A stretch of DNA of 44,621 nt, from positions 1 to 44,621 of the forward strand of contig CAMEGQ010000009.1 of assembly GCA_945916235.1 (NCBI GenBank). Reading direction: 5' to 3'. The translations under genes were made by a program, and so were the position numbers. Source of the DNA: an uncultured Porphyromonadaceae bacterium (GTDB lineage Bacteria; Bacteroidota; Bacteroidia; Bacteroidales; Muribaculaceae). Shown piece after piece: positions 7,843-16,776 of this stretch; position 1 is the first letter of the stretch; the number at the start of each line of letters is the position of its first letter. The notes under the pieces were generated by a model. That model ran no database searches and had not been told where the DNA came from. It was given only the letters and a program-made list of their open reading frames with translations.

Positions 7843-9138
7843 ATGAATTTTATTGAAGAACTTACGTGGCGCGGCATGATCCACCAGATGATGCCGGGCA
7901 CCGACGAGCAGCTCGCCAAAGGGATGACCGCCGCATACCTCGGCATCGACCCCACGGCCGACTCGCTCCATATCGGTCACCTCGTGGGGGTGATGATGCT
8001 TAAGCATTTCCAGCGTTCGGGCCATAAGCCCATCGCAGTGGTCGGCGGAGCCACCGGCATGATCGGTGACCCCTCGATGAAGAGCCAGGAGCGCAAACTG
8101 CTTGATGTTGAGACCCTCCGCCACAATCAGGAAGGAATCAAGAAGCAGCTGGCCCGCTTCCTCGATTTCGATTCCGACGCGCCCAACGCCGCCATTCTGG
8201 TCAACAACTACGACTGGATGAAAGACTATACCTTCCTGGATTTCATTCGCGACGTCGGCAAGAATCTGACAGTCAACTATATGATGGCCAAGGATTCGGT
8301 CAAGAAACGTCTTTCGGGCGAAAGCGGCGAAGGAATGTCGTTCACGGAATTCTCCTATCAGCTCCTTCAGGGCTACGATTATCTCCACCTCTACGAGACC
8401 GAAGGTTGCCACCTGCAGTTGGGCGGTTCCGACCAGTGGGGAAATATCACCACCGGTACCGAGCTCATCCGCCGCATGCTCGGCAAGGATGACGCTTTCG
8501 CCATAACCTGCCCTCTGATCACCAAGGCCGACGGCACGAAATTCGGCAAGACCGAGGGCGGCAACGTATGGCTCGATCCGGCGCGCACATCGCCTTACAA
8601 ATTCTATCAGTTCTGGCTCGGAGTCAGCGACGACGACGCAGAGCGCTACATCAAGATATTCACCGTGCTCGACCGCGAGGAGATCGACGCTCTCATTGAG
8701 CAGCAGCATCAGGATCCCTCAAGCCGAGTGCTCCAGAAGCGTCTGGCAGAAGAGGTGACCCGTATGGTCCATGGCGAAGCCGAACTGCAGAACGCCATCG
8801 AGGCCTCGCAGATTCTCTTCAGCAACAAAGCCACCGAGACCCTGCACAAGATAGACGAGCAGACGCTGCTTCAGGTGTTTGAAGGCGTGCCCACGTTTGA
8901 GGTACCGGCCGACCTGTTCGGCTCTGAGACCAAGCTCATCGACCTTCTGACCGACCATGCAGCCGTGTTTGCCTCCAAGGGAGAGATGCGCAAGATGACT
9001 CAGCAGGGTGCCCTGAGCATCAATAAAGAGAAGGTGACCGACCCGTACGCCACCGTGGCCAAAGATCAGCTTCTTAACGGCAAATATCTGCTTGTTCAGC
9101 GCGGGAAGAAGAATTACTATCTGCTGATAGCGAAATAA
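7843..9138 (+). CDS. tyrS: Tyrosyl-tRNA synthetase
   Basis: Charges tRNA-Tyr with tyrosine. The 431 residues show the class I signature HIGH at 43-46, YDYLHLYE and GGSDQWGNI of the tyrosine pocket, and the KMSKS-equivalent KFGKT near 234. A C-terminal S4-like RNA-binding domain (about 360-431) ends with the [18 protein letters not shown] segment. Length and domain order match the bacterial TyrS type with HIGH/KFGKT motifs. Confidence 0.97.
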   Translation: MNFIEELTWRGMIHQMMPGTDEQLAKGMTAAYLGIDPTADSLHIGHLVGVMMLKHFQRSGHKPIAVVGGATGMIGDPSMKSQERKLLDVETLRHNQEGIKKQLARFLDFDSDAPNAAILVNNYDWMKDYTFLDFIRDVGKNLTVNYMMAKDSVKKRLSGESGEGMSFTEFSYQLLQGYDYLHLYETEGCHLQLGGSDQWGNITTGTELIRRMLGKDDAFAITCPLITKADGTKFGKTEGGNVWLDPARTSPYKFYQFWLGVSDDDAERYIKIFTVLDREEIDALIEQQHQDPSSRVLQKRLAEEVTRMVHGEAELQNAIEASQILFSNKATETLHKIDEQTLLQVFEGVPTFEVPADLFGSETKLIDLLTDHAAVFASKGEMRKMTQQGALSINKEKVTDPYATVAKDQLLNGKYLLVQRGKKNYYLLIAK

Positions 9139-9151
9139 ATCAGAAAATTGC

Positions 9152-9159
9152 TAACTTTG
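9152..9159 (+). promoter_or_regulatory. -7 element for the tRNA-Leu gene
   Basis: TAACTTTG is a perfect -7 match 14 bases after the tyrS stop and 45 bases before the tRNA. No clear -33 is visible at the right distance. Confidence 0.45.
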
Positions 9160-9203
9160 CAGGCGGAAAAGCGCCCGTGAGGCGACAGACCGCCTACCAG
9201 TGT

Positions 9204-9289
9204 GGCCGAATGGTGGAATGGTAGACACGAGGGACTTAAAATCCCTTGGCTGCAAAGCTGTGTGGGTTCGAGTCCCACTTCGGCTACCA
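9204..9289 (+). tRNA. tRNA-Leu (anticodon TAA)
   Basis: A class II tRNA of 86 bases including an encoded CCA. The acceptor arms are GGCCGAA and TTCGGCT (with G1-T72 as wobble), the discriminator is A, and the anticodon arm is AGGGA-CTTAAAA-TCCCT with TAA at positions 34-36. It has a long variable arm (TTGGCTGCAAAGCTGTG) and the T arm GTGGG-TTCGAGT-CCCAC. The long variable arm and anticodon identify leucine. Confidence 0.95.
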
Positions 9290-9294
9290 CAATG

Positions 9295-9328
9295 AAGATG
9301 CGCCCCCTTGCCGGGACGCATCTTTTTT
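9295..9328 (+). terminator. Intrinsic terminator after tRNA-Leu
   Basis: AAGATGCG (9295-9302) pairs with CGCATCTT (9317-9324) and is followed by T residues. It starts five bases after the CCA end. Confidence 0.85.
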
Positions 9329-9413
9329 GGTTTGCGGCAATCGCTTAAACCGGGTATGGGGGAGGAGCCGAAATTCCGGGCGGCGGGGCGTTTCGCAATT
9401 GGCGCAAAATGAC

Positions 9414-9421
9414 TAAATTTG
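9414..9421 (+). promoter_or_regulatory. -7 element directly before the YbhN-like gene
   Basis: TAAATTTG is a perfect -7 match. The expected transcription start is about 9426-9428, giving almost no leader before the ATG at 9431. TTTCG at 9391-9395 is a possible -33. Confidence 0.55.
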
Positions 9422-9430
9422 CGCAAAACA

Positions 9431-10573
9431 ATGGCAAAAATGGGTAGCAACGATATAAAAAAGGTTCAGACGACTTCTCAGGCTACGGATTCCGGGAAGG
9501 CGCAGGCTACGGGGCCGGAGAAGAAGGCGGCACATAAGCAGCCCAGGTGGCGGCGTCTGCTGAGCGGACTGGGGAAGGTGCTGATCCCGCTGACGGTGTC
9601 GGTAGGGCTGTGCGTGGTGATGTTTCGCGACATCGACTTCGGCGAGATGATGAATGTAATCAAGACGCAATGCGACTTCCATTGGATAGCGCTGATGTTG
9701 GCTATCAGCATCTTACCGATGGTGCTCCGCGGTCTGCGGTGGGGCATCCAGCTTCGCGGCCTGGGCATTAAAGTGCCCGCAGGAGCGCTGATTCTCAGTA
9801 TTTTCGGCACATACGCCGTCAACCTTGTGTTCCCGCGACTGGGTGAGGTGTGGCGCTCGGGTTACATCTCGTTGCGCCAGAAGGCGCCCTTCTCCGAAGT
9901 GTTCGGCTCGATGATCGGCGACCGCTTCGCCGACTTGCTGACCGTAGGACTGCTGACGGTGATGACCTTCTTCATAGCCCGCGGGCCGATTGTGGACTTC
10001 GTGCGGACGTATCCGCAGGCCTATGAGGCTATCCTAAAGGCGCTTACGTCGCCATGGCTATGGGGCTCGGTGGCTGCGGTCTGTTTGGCCTTCTGGCTGT
10101 TTGTGACCCGATCGAAAAGCCGCATCGCAGCCAAGATAAAGAGTTTCGTGAAAGGGCTTTGGGAGGGGTTTGTGGTTCTGGTCAAGATGCCTGACAAGGG
10201 TAAATGGCTGCTGCTGACCGTGTTGATATGGGGGTGCTATTTCTATCAATTGGTCGTGGCTTTCAACGCCTTCCCGATGACGCGCGAAATCATGGCGCAG
10301 GCCGGCCTCACCGCCCCGCTTGTTTGCTTCATTCTGACCAGTATTTCAATGGGAATCCCGTCGAACGGAGGTATCGGTCCCTATCAGACCACGATGCTCT
10401 TCGGCCTGGCCCTGTTTGCCCCGGCTGAAATCCCAACGCAGGAGTTCCGCACCATCGGAGCTGCCTTTGGTAATGTCATAATCGCCACACAGACAGCGCT
10501 TATGATAGTGCTGGGGTTGTCCACCTTCGTTATGATAGCCTGGGACCGCACGCGCAAGAAAAAGCTCGCCTGA
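9431..10573 (+). CDS. Flippase-like integral membrane protein, LPG synthase TM (YbhN/UPF0104) family
   Basis: An inner-membrane protein of about 380 residues with a short charged, Ala/Lys/Gln-rich N-terminus and roughly eight hydrophobic segments. It matches the transmembrane module of lysylphosphatidylglycerol synthases: the segment VLRGLRWGIQLRGLG near 100, FPRLGEVWRSGYI near 135, SIFGTYAVNLVFPR and the late SMGIPSNGGIGPYQ near 310 are typical of this family. The cytosolic aminoacyl-transferase domain is absent, as in most YbhN members, so the substrate is unknown; lipid handling is inference. An in-frame TTG at 9419 is rejected because it lies inside the promoter; ATG at 9440 is an alternative. 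Its 3' end overlaps the convergent TatD-like gene by 44 bases. Confidence 0.85.
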   Translation: MAKMGSNDIKKVQTTSQATDSGKAQATGPEKKAAHKQPRWRRLLSGLGKVLIPLTVSVGLCVVMFRDIDFGEMMNVIKTQCDFHWIALMLAISILPMVLRGLRWGIQLRGLGIKVPAGALILSIFGTYAVNLVFPRLGEVWRSGYISLRQKAPFSEVFGSMIGDRFADLLTVGLLTVMTFFIARGPIVDFVRTYPQAYEAILKALTSPWLWGSVAAVCLAFWLFVTRSKSRIAAKIKSFVKGLWEGFVVLVKMPDKGKWLLLTVLIWGCYFYQLVVAFNAFPMTREIMAQAGLTAPLVCFILTSISMGIPSNGGIGPYQTTMLFGLALFAPAEIPTQEFRTIGAAFGNVIIATQTALMIVLGLSTFVMIAWDRTRKKKLA

Positions 10574-11216
10574 CGTTCGCGGCTACCTCGCTCTCAGAGA
10601 GGCCTAAACGGCTGATTATTTGAGTAACCGGGAGCGTGGACTCGTCGGTTTCGGCCAAAATCCTGTCTGGAGCCTGGGCGCGAAGCCAGTCGAGAGTTTC
10701 AGCGTTAAAACGTTCACCCATAGAGAAATAAGCATTAGGCACGGCGCGTAGTATCTGCCGGGCCATCTGCGGCTTGCCGCGGAATCCATGGAAAATCACC
10801 GGCGGCACGTCGGCCTTAGCCTCATCCGCCGCATCCCGAAGGACTTCAACGACGGGGTCAAGACCCTTTACTATATGGATTATCAGCGGTTTGCATAGCT
10901 CGACACTCAACTGGGCGTGTGCACTGAAAACCTGCTGCTGGACGCCGACCGGAGCCTGATGGCGGACGGTGTCTATTCCGGTTTCGCCGATGGCGACCAC
11001 CTCGGGCCGCGAGGCTACGAGGCGGAGTTTATCAATCTGGGACTCAGAGTATTCCGTCACATCCCACGGGTGGATACCCACTGAAAACGGGCCGCTGAAC
11101 CCTTCCCAGAGCCATTGTTCCACCGTCGGCGGATCTGAGCTGACAATAGCCACCCCCGCTGAGGCTCGGAGCGCTTCAGCGCTGTGGCAATGACGGTGAC
11201 AGTCAAGCAATTGCAT
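10530..11216 (-). CDS. TatD family metal-dependent hydrolase (short form)
   Basis: A probable cytoplasmic metallohydrolase of the amidohydrolase fold related to TatD DNases. The 228 residues contain the metal-binding start DCHRHCH, AIGETGID near 95, PLIIHIVKG near 135, FHGFRGK near 170 and AETDES near 205, in the family order. It is shorter than the usual 255-265 residues, as is common for the Bacteroidales version. It starts 15 bases after the polA stop, so it is probably co-transcribed with polA. The true substrate is not evident. Confidence 0.85.
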   Translation of the reverse strand: MQLLDCHRHCHSAEALRASAGVAIVSSDPPTVEQWLWEGFSGPFSVGIHPWDVTEYSESQIDKLRLVASRPEVVAIGETGIDTVRHQAPVGVQQQVFSAHAQLSVELCKPLIIHIVKGLDPVVEVLRDAADEAKADVPPVIFHGFRGKPQMARQILRAVPNAYFSMGERFNAETLDWLRAQAPDRILAETDESTLPVTQIISRLGLSESEVAANVRRAFSCACGPRLS

Positions 11217-11231
11217 CGGTAAAGGTATGAA

Positions 11232-14024
11232 TCAGTGGGCTTCGAGCCAGTTTTGCGCCGCTCCGGCCGACACCTCCAGGCGGATGGGTCCGGTGAAGGC
11301 TCCCTCCATCTGCTTGATGACAAGCTTCTGAAGCTCAGCCAGCTCGCCGGGGGCAACATTGAAAATCAATTCGTCGTGCACCTGCATAATCATCCGTGAG
11401 CGCAGGCCGCGGCTGCGGATTTCGTCGTGTATCCGGATCATAGCCAGCTTGATAATGTCTGCCGCCGACCCCTGAATCGGGGCGTTGACGGCGTTGCGCT
11501 CGGCGTAGCTGCGCACAGTGGCGTTGCGCGAGTTGATGTCGGGGAGGAAGCGCTTGCGGCCCATGATGGTGGTGACGAATCCGTCTCTGCGCGCTTTCTC
11601 CTGAGCCTCAGCGATATACTCTTTGATGTGAGGATAGGTGCGGAAGTATCCCTCTATCAGTTCGCGGGCTTCGGCGCGAGGGATTCCGAGGCGCTCGGAG
11701 AGGCCGAAGGCCGAGATGCCGTAGACGGTGCCGAAATTGGCCGTTTTCGCCTTGCGCCGCTGGTCGTCCGTGACCTCGTCGAAGGGGACATGGTAGATTT
11801 TGGCCGCCGTAGCGCGGTGAATATCAAGGCCGTGGGTAAAGGCGTCGGTAAGGTCAGGGTCGCCGCTCATGGCAGCCAGCAGCCGCAGCTCAATCTGGGA
11901 ATAGTCGGCCGAAAGGATCTCGCAGCCCGGGTCGGCCACAAAAGCGCGGCGAACCTCGCGCCCCTGGTCAGTGCGGATGGGGATATTCTGGAGGTTGGGG
12001 TTGGCCGATGAGATGCGACCCGTGGCCGTAACGGTCTGATTATAAGTGGTGTGAATCTTTCCTGTCGCGGGGTTGACAAGCGCGGGGAGGGCATTGACGT
12101 AAGTGGCAAGGAGCTTTTTGAGCGAACGTGCCTCAAGTATCAGTCCCACAATAGGATGCGATGCGCGATGTTTCTCCAGAATCTCTTCTGTAGTGGAGTA
12201 GGCCCCGGTTTTGGTGCGTTTGGCTTTGGGATCGAGCTGGAGCTGTCCGAAAAGCACTTCGCCCACCTGCGTTGGCGAACTGATGTTGAACCGACGGCCG
12301 GCCAACTCATAGCATTTTTCCTCCACGGCGCGCTCTTTGGCGGTAAGTTGTACCGACAGGCGGTTGAGCTCTGAGATGTCGATGCGAACGCCGGTGGACT
12401 CCATCGAGGCCAACACCCGGGCCAGCGGAAGTTCGATGTCGTTGAGCAGTTTTAACTGCCCGTTGGTTTCCAGCAGTTTTACCAACGGGTTGTGCAGTCG
12501 GAGCGCCACGTCGGCCTGTTCGCAAAGCAGCTGGAGCGCCTGCTCAGCCGGAAGCGGCCCATAGGCCGCGCGCGCCGATGTCGGGGCGTTGTAATCGATT
12601 GTGTGATAGTTGATAACGGTGGCCGCTATGTCGGCCAGCCTATGACGCATCTCGGGCTGGAGCACATAGTGGGCCAGCGAAGTGTCGAAATACGCAGCTG
12701 AATACTCGATGTTCTCGCGCGAGAGCAGCACGATGTCGCGCTTGACGTCATGGCTGACTATCAGCGTGGTAGGTGAGGTGAAAAGCGGCTCGATCACTGC
12801 CATCATCTCCCGCCGATCGCTCGGAATGGCAGGAACTCTGAACATGAAGGCCTCCCCCTCGCCTGAGGCTACCGCAACTGCCTGTAGGTCAGCGCTCATG
12901 GCGTCAGGTCCTTCGGCCCACAGGGCCACGCCCACCTCCTTGCATGAGGCAGCCTTCTCTACGGCTTTGGCCAGCTGGGCGGGAGTGGCGACTTCGGTAT
13001 AGTTTGCCGATGATGTCGCGTAACCGGCTGCGGGTGAGGGCTCTGCGCTGCCGTCGGCCTCATCTGACTCGATGAAATCAAACAGAGAGGGCTGAGCTGC
13101 CGCGGTGGCCTTGGCTGCGGGCGCTGCCGACTTTGATTCTGAGGTCGAACCGCTCCCCAGTCGGGCGAGGAACGTTTTGAACTCCATACGCTTAAAGATG
13201 GTGCGCAGATGGTCGACATCCTCCGGCTGGCGGCGCAGGGAGTCGAAGTCCACATCGATTGGAATATCCTGACGGATGGTGGCTAAGTCCTTCGACATCA
13301 GTATCTGAGCGGCATTGTCGCGCAGACGCTGACCCAGAGCGCCCTTCACCTCAGCAGCGTGCTCGAGCAGATTCTCCACTGAGCCGTATTCGCCGATGAG
13401 TTTCACCGCCGTTTTAGGTCCGACGCCGGGGCATCCGGGGATATTGTCGATGGCGTCGCCCTCAAGCGCCAGCAGATCAATCACTTGGCGGGTGGACGAT
13501 AGCCCGTATTTCTCGCATACTTCCTTCGGGCCGCGAAGCTCCATGTCCTGGCCGCGCAGCGACGGTTTGTACATGAACACGCGGTCGGTGACCAGCTGCC
13601 CGTAGTCCTTGTCGGGGGTCATCATGTAGGTGGTAAACCCCTGTTGGGCAGCCTTGTGCGAGAGCGTGCCGATTACATCGTCGGCCTCATACCCCTCCAC
13701 CTCGAAAATCGGGATGCGGTAGGCCTCCACAATCTCCTTGATGATAGGCACAGAGAGCGTAATATCCTCAGGCTGAGCCTCTCGCTTGGCTTTGTAATCT
13801 GCGTACATCTCGTGGCGGAAGGTCACGCCGTGGGGCGGATCGAAGCATACGGCGATGTGCGACGGATTCTCTTTGCGGAGCAATTCGTCAAGAGTATTGC
13901 AGAATCCGAACACCGCCGAGGCGTTGAATCCGCCTGAGGTCATGCGCGGCGAGCGGATCAGGGCATAATAGGCGCGATAAATCAATGCGTAGGCATCGAG
14001 CAGAAACAGTTTTTTCTCTTCCAT
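11232..14024 (-). CDS. polA: DNA polymerase I
   Basis: Repair and Okazaki-fragment polymerase of 930 residues. The 5' nuclease domain (1-290) carries LDAYALIYRAYYAL, GYEADDVIGTL and the H3TH segment GCPGVGPKTA. A Klenow-type 3'-5' exonuclease domain occupies about 335-530. The polymerase domain holds SADYSQIELRLLA, RRKAKTANFGTVYG, and QVHDELIF. By eye alignment the exonuclease has lost the first-motif Asp and Glu (ALWAEG in place of FDTET) and the third-motif Asp (RHRLADI in place of RHDMDSL), while the middle Asp (VKRDI) is kept; proofreading is therefore probably absent. Divergent from rlmN. Confidence 0.96.
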   Translation of the reverse strand: MEEKKLFLLDAYALIYRAYYALIRSPRMTSGGFNASAVFGFCNTLDELLRKENPSHIAVCFDPPHGVTFRHEMYADYKAKREAQPEDITLSVPIIKEIVEAYRIPIFEVEGYEADDVIGTLSHKAAQQGFTTYMMTPDKDYGQLVTDRVFMYKPSLRGQDMELRGPKEVCEKYGLSSTRQVIDLLALEGDAIDNIPGCPGVGPKTAVKLIGEYGSVENLLEHAAEVKGALGQRLRDNAAQILMSKDLATIRQDIPIDVDFDSLRRQPEDVDHLRTIFKRMEFKTFLARLGSGSTSESKSAAPAAKATAAAQPSLFDFIESDEADGSAEPSPAAGYATSSANYTEVATPAQLAKAVEKAASCKEVGVALWAEGPDAMSADLQAVAVASGEGEAFMFRVPAIPSDRREMMAVIEPLFTSPTTLIVSHDVKRDIVLLSRENIEYSAAYFDTSLAHYVLQPEMRHRLADIAATVINYHTIDYNAPTSARAAYGPLPAEQALQLLCEQADVALRLHNPLVKLLETNGQLKLLNDIELPLARVLASMESTGVRIDISELNRLSVQLTAKERAVEEKCYELAGRRFNISSPTQVGEVLFGQLQLDPKAKRTKTGAYSTTEEILEKHRASHPIVGLILEARSLKKLLATYVNALPALVNPATGKIHTTYNQTVTATGRISSANPNLQNIPIRTDQGREVRRAFVADPGCEILSADYSQIELRLLAAMSGDPDLTDAFTHGLDIHRATAAKIYHVPFDEVTDDQRRKAKTANFGTVYGISAFGLSERLGIPRAEARELIEGYFRTYPHIKEYIAEAQEKARRDGFVTTIMGRKRFLPDINSRNATVRSYAERNAVNAPIQGSAADIIKLAMIRIHDEIRSRGLRSRMIMQVHDELIFNVAPGELAELQKLVIKQMEGAFTGPIRLEVSAGAAQNWLEAH

Positions 14025-14078
14025 AGCTGTTTAATTGTCGGGCAGGCGCTAAACCTGTCGGGCCGGAGTTGGTCACTA

Positions 14079-14109
14079 CAAAGATAAAACAATTCCCGGG
14101 CAGTTACAA
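14079..14109 (-). promoter_or_regulatory. Promoter of polA
   Basis: On the minus strand TTG (14109-14107), 20 bases, then TATCTTTG (14086-14079). Predicted start near 14073 gives a leader of about 50 bases. Its -33 abuts that of rlmN inside the palindrome CAATTG. Confidence 0.6.
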
Positions 14110-14141
14110 TTGGAAGAATTTGAAATTTTTGCGTAAATTCG
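14110..14141 (+). promoter_or_regulatory. Promoter of rlmN
   Basis: TTGG (14110-14113), 20 bases, then TAAATTCG (14134-14141), one mismatch from the -7 consensus. The leader to the ATG at 14156 is only about 10 bases. Confidence 0.5.
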
Positions 14142-14155
14142 CGTTATATAATCGT

Positions 14156-15208
14156 ATGGAAGAGAAAAATTCGACAAATATATCGCAGGCGCGCCCGCTC
14201 ATCGGGCTGACGCTCGAGCAGCTGCGTCAGGTGGCCGCCGAGTGCTGTCTGCCTCGTTTTGCTGCCGGACAGATAGCCAAATGGCTCTACGACAAGCGGG
14301 TAACCTCGGTTGAGGCCATGACCGACATATCCAAGGATGGTCGCCGGCGACTTACCGAGGCTGGCTATACCGTTGGGCGCGAGGAGCCGCTAACGACCGC
14401 ACGGAGCGCTGACGGCACGGTGAAATATCTGTTCCGTGGTGTGGGCGGCCGCGATGTGGAAGCGGTGTATATCCCTGATCATGAGCGTGCTACAATCTGC
14501 GTATCGTCGCAGGCGGGCTGCAAAATGGGTTGCACCTTCTGCATGACAGGCCGTCAGGGATTCCATGGCAACCTGTCTGCCGCCGCAATCATCAATCAGA
14601 TTCTGTCGATTCCAGAATCGGAGAAGCTCACCAACATCGTGTTCATGGGGATGGGCGAACCGCTCGACAATATGGAAGCTCTGATGCCCGCTCTGGAGAT
14701 TCTGACCGCGAAATGGGGCTTTGCATGGAGTCCTAAACGCATTACGGTCAGCTCTATTGGCAAACTTCAGGCGCTCCAGCAACTGCTCACCCACACCAAG
14801 GTACACGTCGCCATCTCGATCCATTCGCCATTTGCTGCCGAGCGCGAACGGCTGATGCCCGTGGAGCGCGCCTACCCCATCAAGGAGGTGGTGGAGCTGC
14901 TCCGCGGATTCGATTTCAGCCATCAGCGCCGCCTCTCGTTCGAATATACGATGTTCCGGGGGGTCAACGACTCCCAGCGCCATTGCCGCGCTCTGGCCGA
15001 ACGGCTTAAAGGTCTGGACGCCAGGGTGAACCTCATCCGCTTTCATGCCATCCCCGACTCTCCGCTGTCGCCGTCGGACCCCGACCGCATGGTGGAATTC
15101 CGCGATACGCTGAACGCATTAGGCATCACCGCCACTATCCGCGCCTCGCGTGGTGAAGACATCATGGCCGCCTGCGGAATGCTTGCAGGGAAACAAAAAC
15201 AAGGCTGA
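14156..15208 (+). CDS. rlmN: Dual-specificity RNA methyltransferase RlmN
   Basis: Radical SAM enzyme that methylates C2 of adenosine in 23S rRNA (A2503) and in some tRNAs. The 350 residues carry the iron-sulfur motif CKMGCTFC with Cys122, Cys126 and Cys129. The two further family Cys are Cys115 (in TICVSSQ) and Cys340 (in AACGML), corresponding to the adduct and methyl-carrier cysteines of the E. coli enzyme. MGMGEPLDN and the C-terminal ASRGEDI motif are present. The start at 14156 follows the promoter; an earlier in-frame GTG at 14069 is on the wrong side of it. The first DUF1573 gene follows after 43 bases. Confidence 0.96.
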   Translation: MEEKNSTNISQARPLIGLTLEQLRQVAAECCLPRFAAGQIAKWLYDKRVTSVEAMTDISKDGRRRLTEAGYTVGREEPLTTARSADGTVKYLFRGVGGRDVEAVYIPDHERATICVSSQAGCKMGCTFCMTGRQGFHGNLSAAAIINQILSIPESEKLTNIVFMGMGEPLDNMEALMPALEILTAKWGFAWSPKRITVSSIGKLQALQQLLTHTKVHVAISIHSPFAAERERLMPVERAYPIKEVVELLRGFDFSHQRRLSFEYTMFRGVNDSQRHCRALAERLKGLDARVNLIRFHAIPDSPLSPSDPDRMVEFRDTLNALGITATIRASRGEDIMAACGMLAGKQKQG

Positions 15209-15251
15209 GCCCTCCAGCCTGATTAATTAGATTTCAGAAAGATATACAGAT

Positions 15252-15638
15252 ATGAAAACCCGAATAATCACACTTCTGATAGCTCTGACGGCTTTTGTGG
15301 CCGCCTGGGCAGCTAATGCCGGCATAGAGTTTGCCCAGAAGGAATACGATTTCGGCACCATTGCCGAGAAGAAGGGGAAGGTGGTCCATGAGTTTGAGTT
15401 CACCAATACCGGCGATGCCCCGCTTATGATTGTAAGCGCCTCGGCCTCATGCGGCTGCACAAAGCCTGAATATCCTCTCAAACCGCTCCAGCCCGGTGAG
15501 AAGGGGGTTCTGAAGGTGACATTCAACCCCGCAGGTCGACCGGGCGAGTTCACCAAGACCATAACAATCCGTACCAATGTCAAAGGCCGGAAGAAGGTGA
15601 CGCTGAGAATCAAGGGCTTTGTGAATCCAGACAAGTAA
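15252..15638 (+). CDS. DUF1573 protein, single module, exported
   Basis: A 128-residue protein with a signal peptide (hydrophobic 5-22, ending near Ala-Asn-Ala) and one DUF1573 immunoglobulin-like module. Typical features are FAQKEYDFGTI, HEFEFTNTGDAPL, the short motif ASCGCTKPEYP and FNPAGRPGEF. Such proteins are abundant in Bacteroidetes, sit in the periplasm or on the envelope, and have no established function. The next gene is a longer member of the same family six bases downstream, so the two are one transcription unit and probably arose by duplication. Confidence 0.85.
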   Translation: MKTRIITLLIALTAFVAAWAANAGIEFAQKEYDFGTIAEKKGKVVHEFEFTNTGDAPLMIVSASASCGCTKPEYPLKPLQPGEKGVLKVTFNPAGRPGEFTKTITIRTNVKGRKKVTLRIKGFVNPDK

Positions 15639-15644
15639 GAGAGC

Positions 15645-16733
15645 ATGAGAATGAAAAAGATAATTGCCGCTTTCTTTCTGACGTCTGCTTTGTGCGCCAT
15701 GGCCGCCGGTCAGGTGAAATGGCTTGAAACACTGCATGATTTCGGCGCATTCAAGGAAGACGACGGGAGAGTGACCGCCAACTTCCGGTTTGTCAACACC
15801 GGCGACGAGGATGTCTCAATCCGCGCGGCCCGCGCATCCTGCGGCTGCACCACGCCGTCGTACCCTAAAAAACCGGTGAGCCCGGGCGATACGGCCACTA
15901 TCGCGGTGGCTTACAACCCGATAGGCCGCCCCGGACGCTTCGAAAAGAGCGTCACGGTAGATCTGGCCGGCATCGGCGCCGGGCCGCGCACGAAGCTGAT
16001 CGTCACGGGCGTGGTGATTGGCTCGTCCAACACCCTGCGCTCGCGGTACCCCGTGGAAGCCGGACCGCTGAAACTGCGTACTGCTCAGCTGCCGTTCGGC
16101 ACAGTGCTTAAAGGACGCTCAAAATCCACATTTCTCGAGGTTTACAACGCGTCGCAGTCGCCGGTCAAGCCCGAGTGGAGCGGTGTCCCCCCGTATATCC
16201 GCGTGACAGCAGCAGACCCCGAAGGGATACCCCCGGGTGAACAGACCGTCTATACGCTCTCGCTAACTCCAACAGCCACAGACCTTTACGGTGTGCTAAT
16301 CGACTCGGCCTACATCAGTGTGCCCGGGCCTACCAAGCAGAAAATCGACCTCACGGCCATCCTGGAGGAGGATTTCACGATGCTTACGCCCCAGCAGCGC
16401 CAGAAAGCTCCCGTGGTGGAACTGGAATCCAACCGCCTGGATTTCGGGCGCGTAAACCCCTCTAACGGCCCTGTTACGGCCACTACGAAGGTGAAAAACG
16501 TCGGTAAATCGCCTATGCTGGTGCGCAGAATCTATACCACCGATCCCGGAGTGGACGTGACCATATCTTCCATGAAAATCAAGCCGGGCAAGACGGCCAC
16601 CATCACAGTGACCGCCGACCCGCAGGCTACGGCCTCACGGGAGATAATCAACGGGCGCATCCAGCTGATAGTCAACGATCCGGAGAACCCGATCGTGATA
16701 GTGCGCGCCGTGGGCGAAATCGTCGGGGAATGA
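15645..16733 (+). CDS. DUF1573 protein, multi-module, exported
   Basis: A 362-residue exported protein with a signal peptide (cleavage expected after the Ala-Ala-Gly region near 21). The first module (about 25-120) repeats the hallmarks of the upstream gene: LHDFGAF, FRFVNTGDEDV, ASCGCTTPSYP and YNPIGRPGRF. Two further beta-sandwich segments follow (about 135-245 and 255-360), the last with LDFGRVNPSNGP and NVGKSPMLV. ATG at 15651 is an equally good start. Function unknown; a structural or binding role in the envelope is inference. Confidence 0.82.
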   Translation: MRMKKIIAAFFLTSALCAMAAGQVKWLETLHDFGAFKEDDGRVTANFRFVNTGDEDVSIRAARASCGCTTPSYPKKPVSPGDTATIAVAYNPIGRPGRFEKSVTVDLAGIGAGPRTKLIVTGVVIGSSNTLRSRYPVEAGPLKLRTAQLPFGTVLKGRSKSTFLEVYNASQSPVKPEWSGVPPYIRVTAADPEGIPPGEQTVYTLSLTPTATDLYGVLIDSAYISVPGPTKQKIDLTAILEEDFTMLTPQQRQKAPVVELESNRLDFGRVNPSNGPVTATTKVKNVGKSPMLVRRIYTTDPGVDVTISSMKIKPGKTATITVTADPQATASREIINGRIQLIVNDPENPIVIVRAVGEIVGE

Positions 16734-16776
16734 TTCCGGGGCGGATGCAGCGCAATCATAACCGCTTGTAAATGTA

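Noticed and set aside
7531-8709. Minus-strand frame of 392 codons opposite tyrS
   Set aside because: Antisense to tyrS with HIGH and KFGKT motifs; no family features of its own.
9151-9450. Minus-strand frame of 99 codons over the tRNA gene
   Set aside because: It is opposite a structurally complete tRNA-Leu and its terminator.
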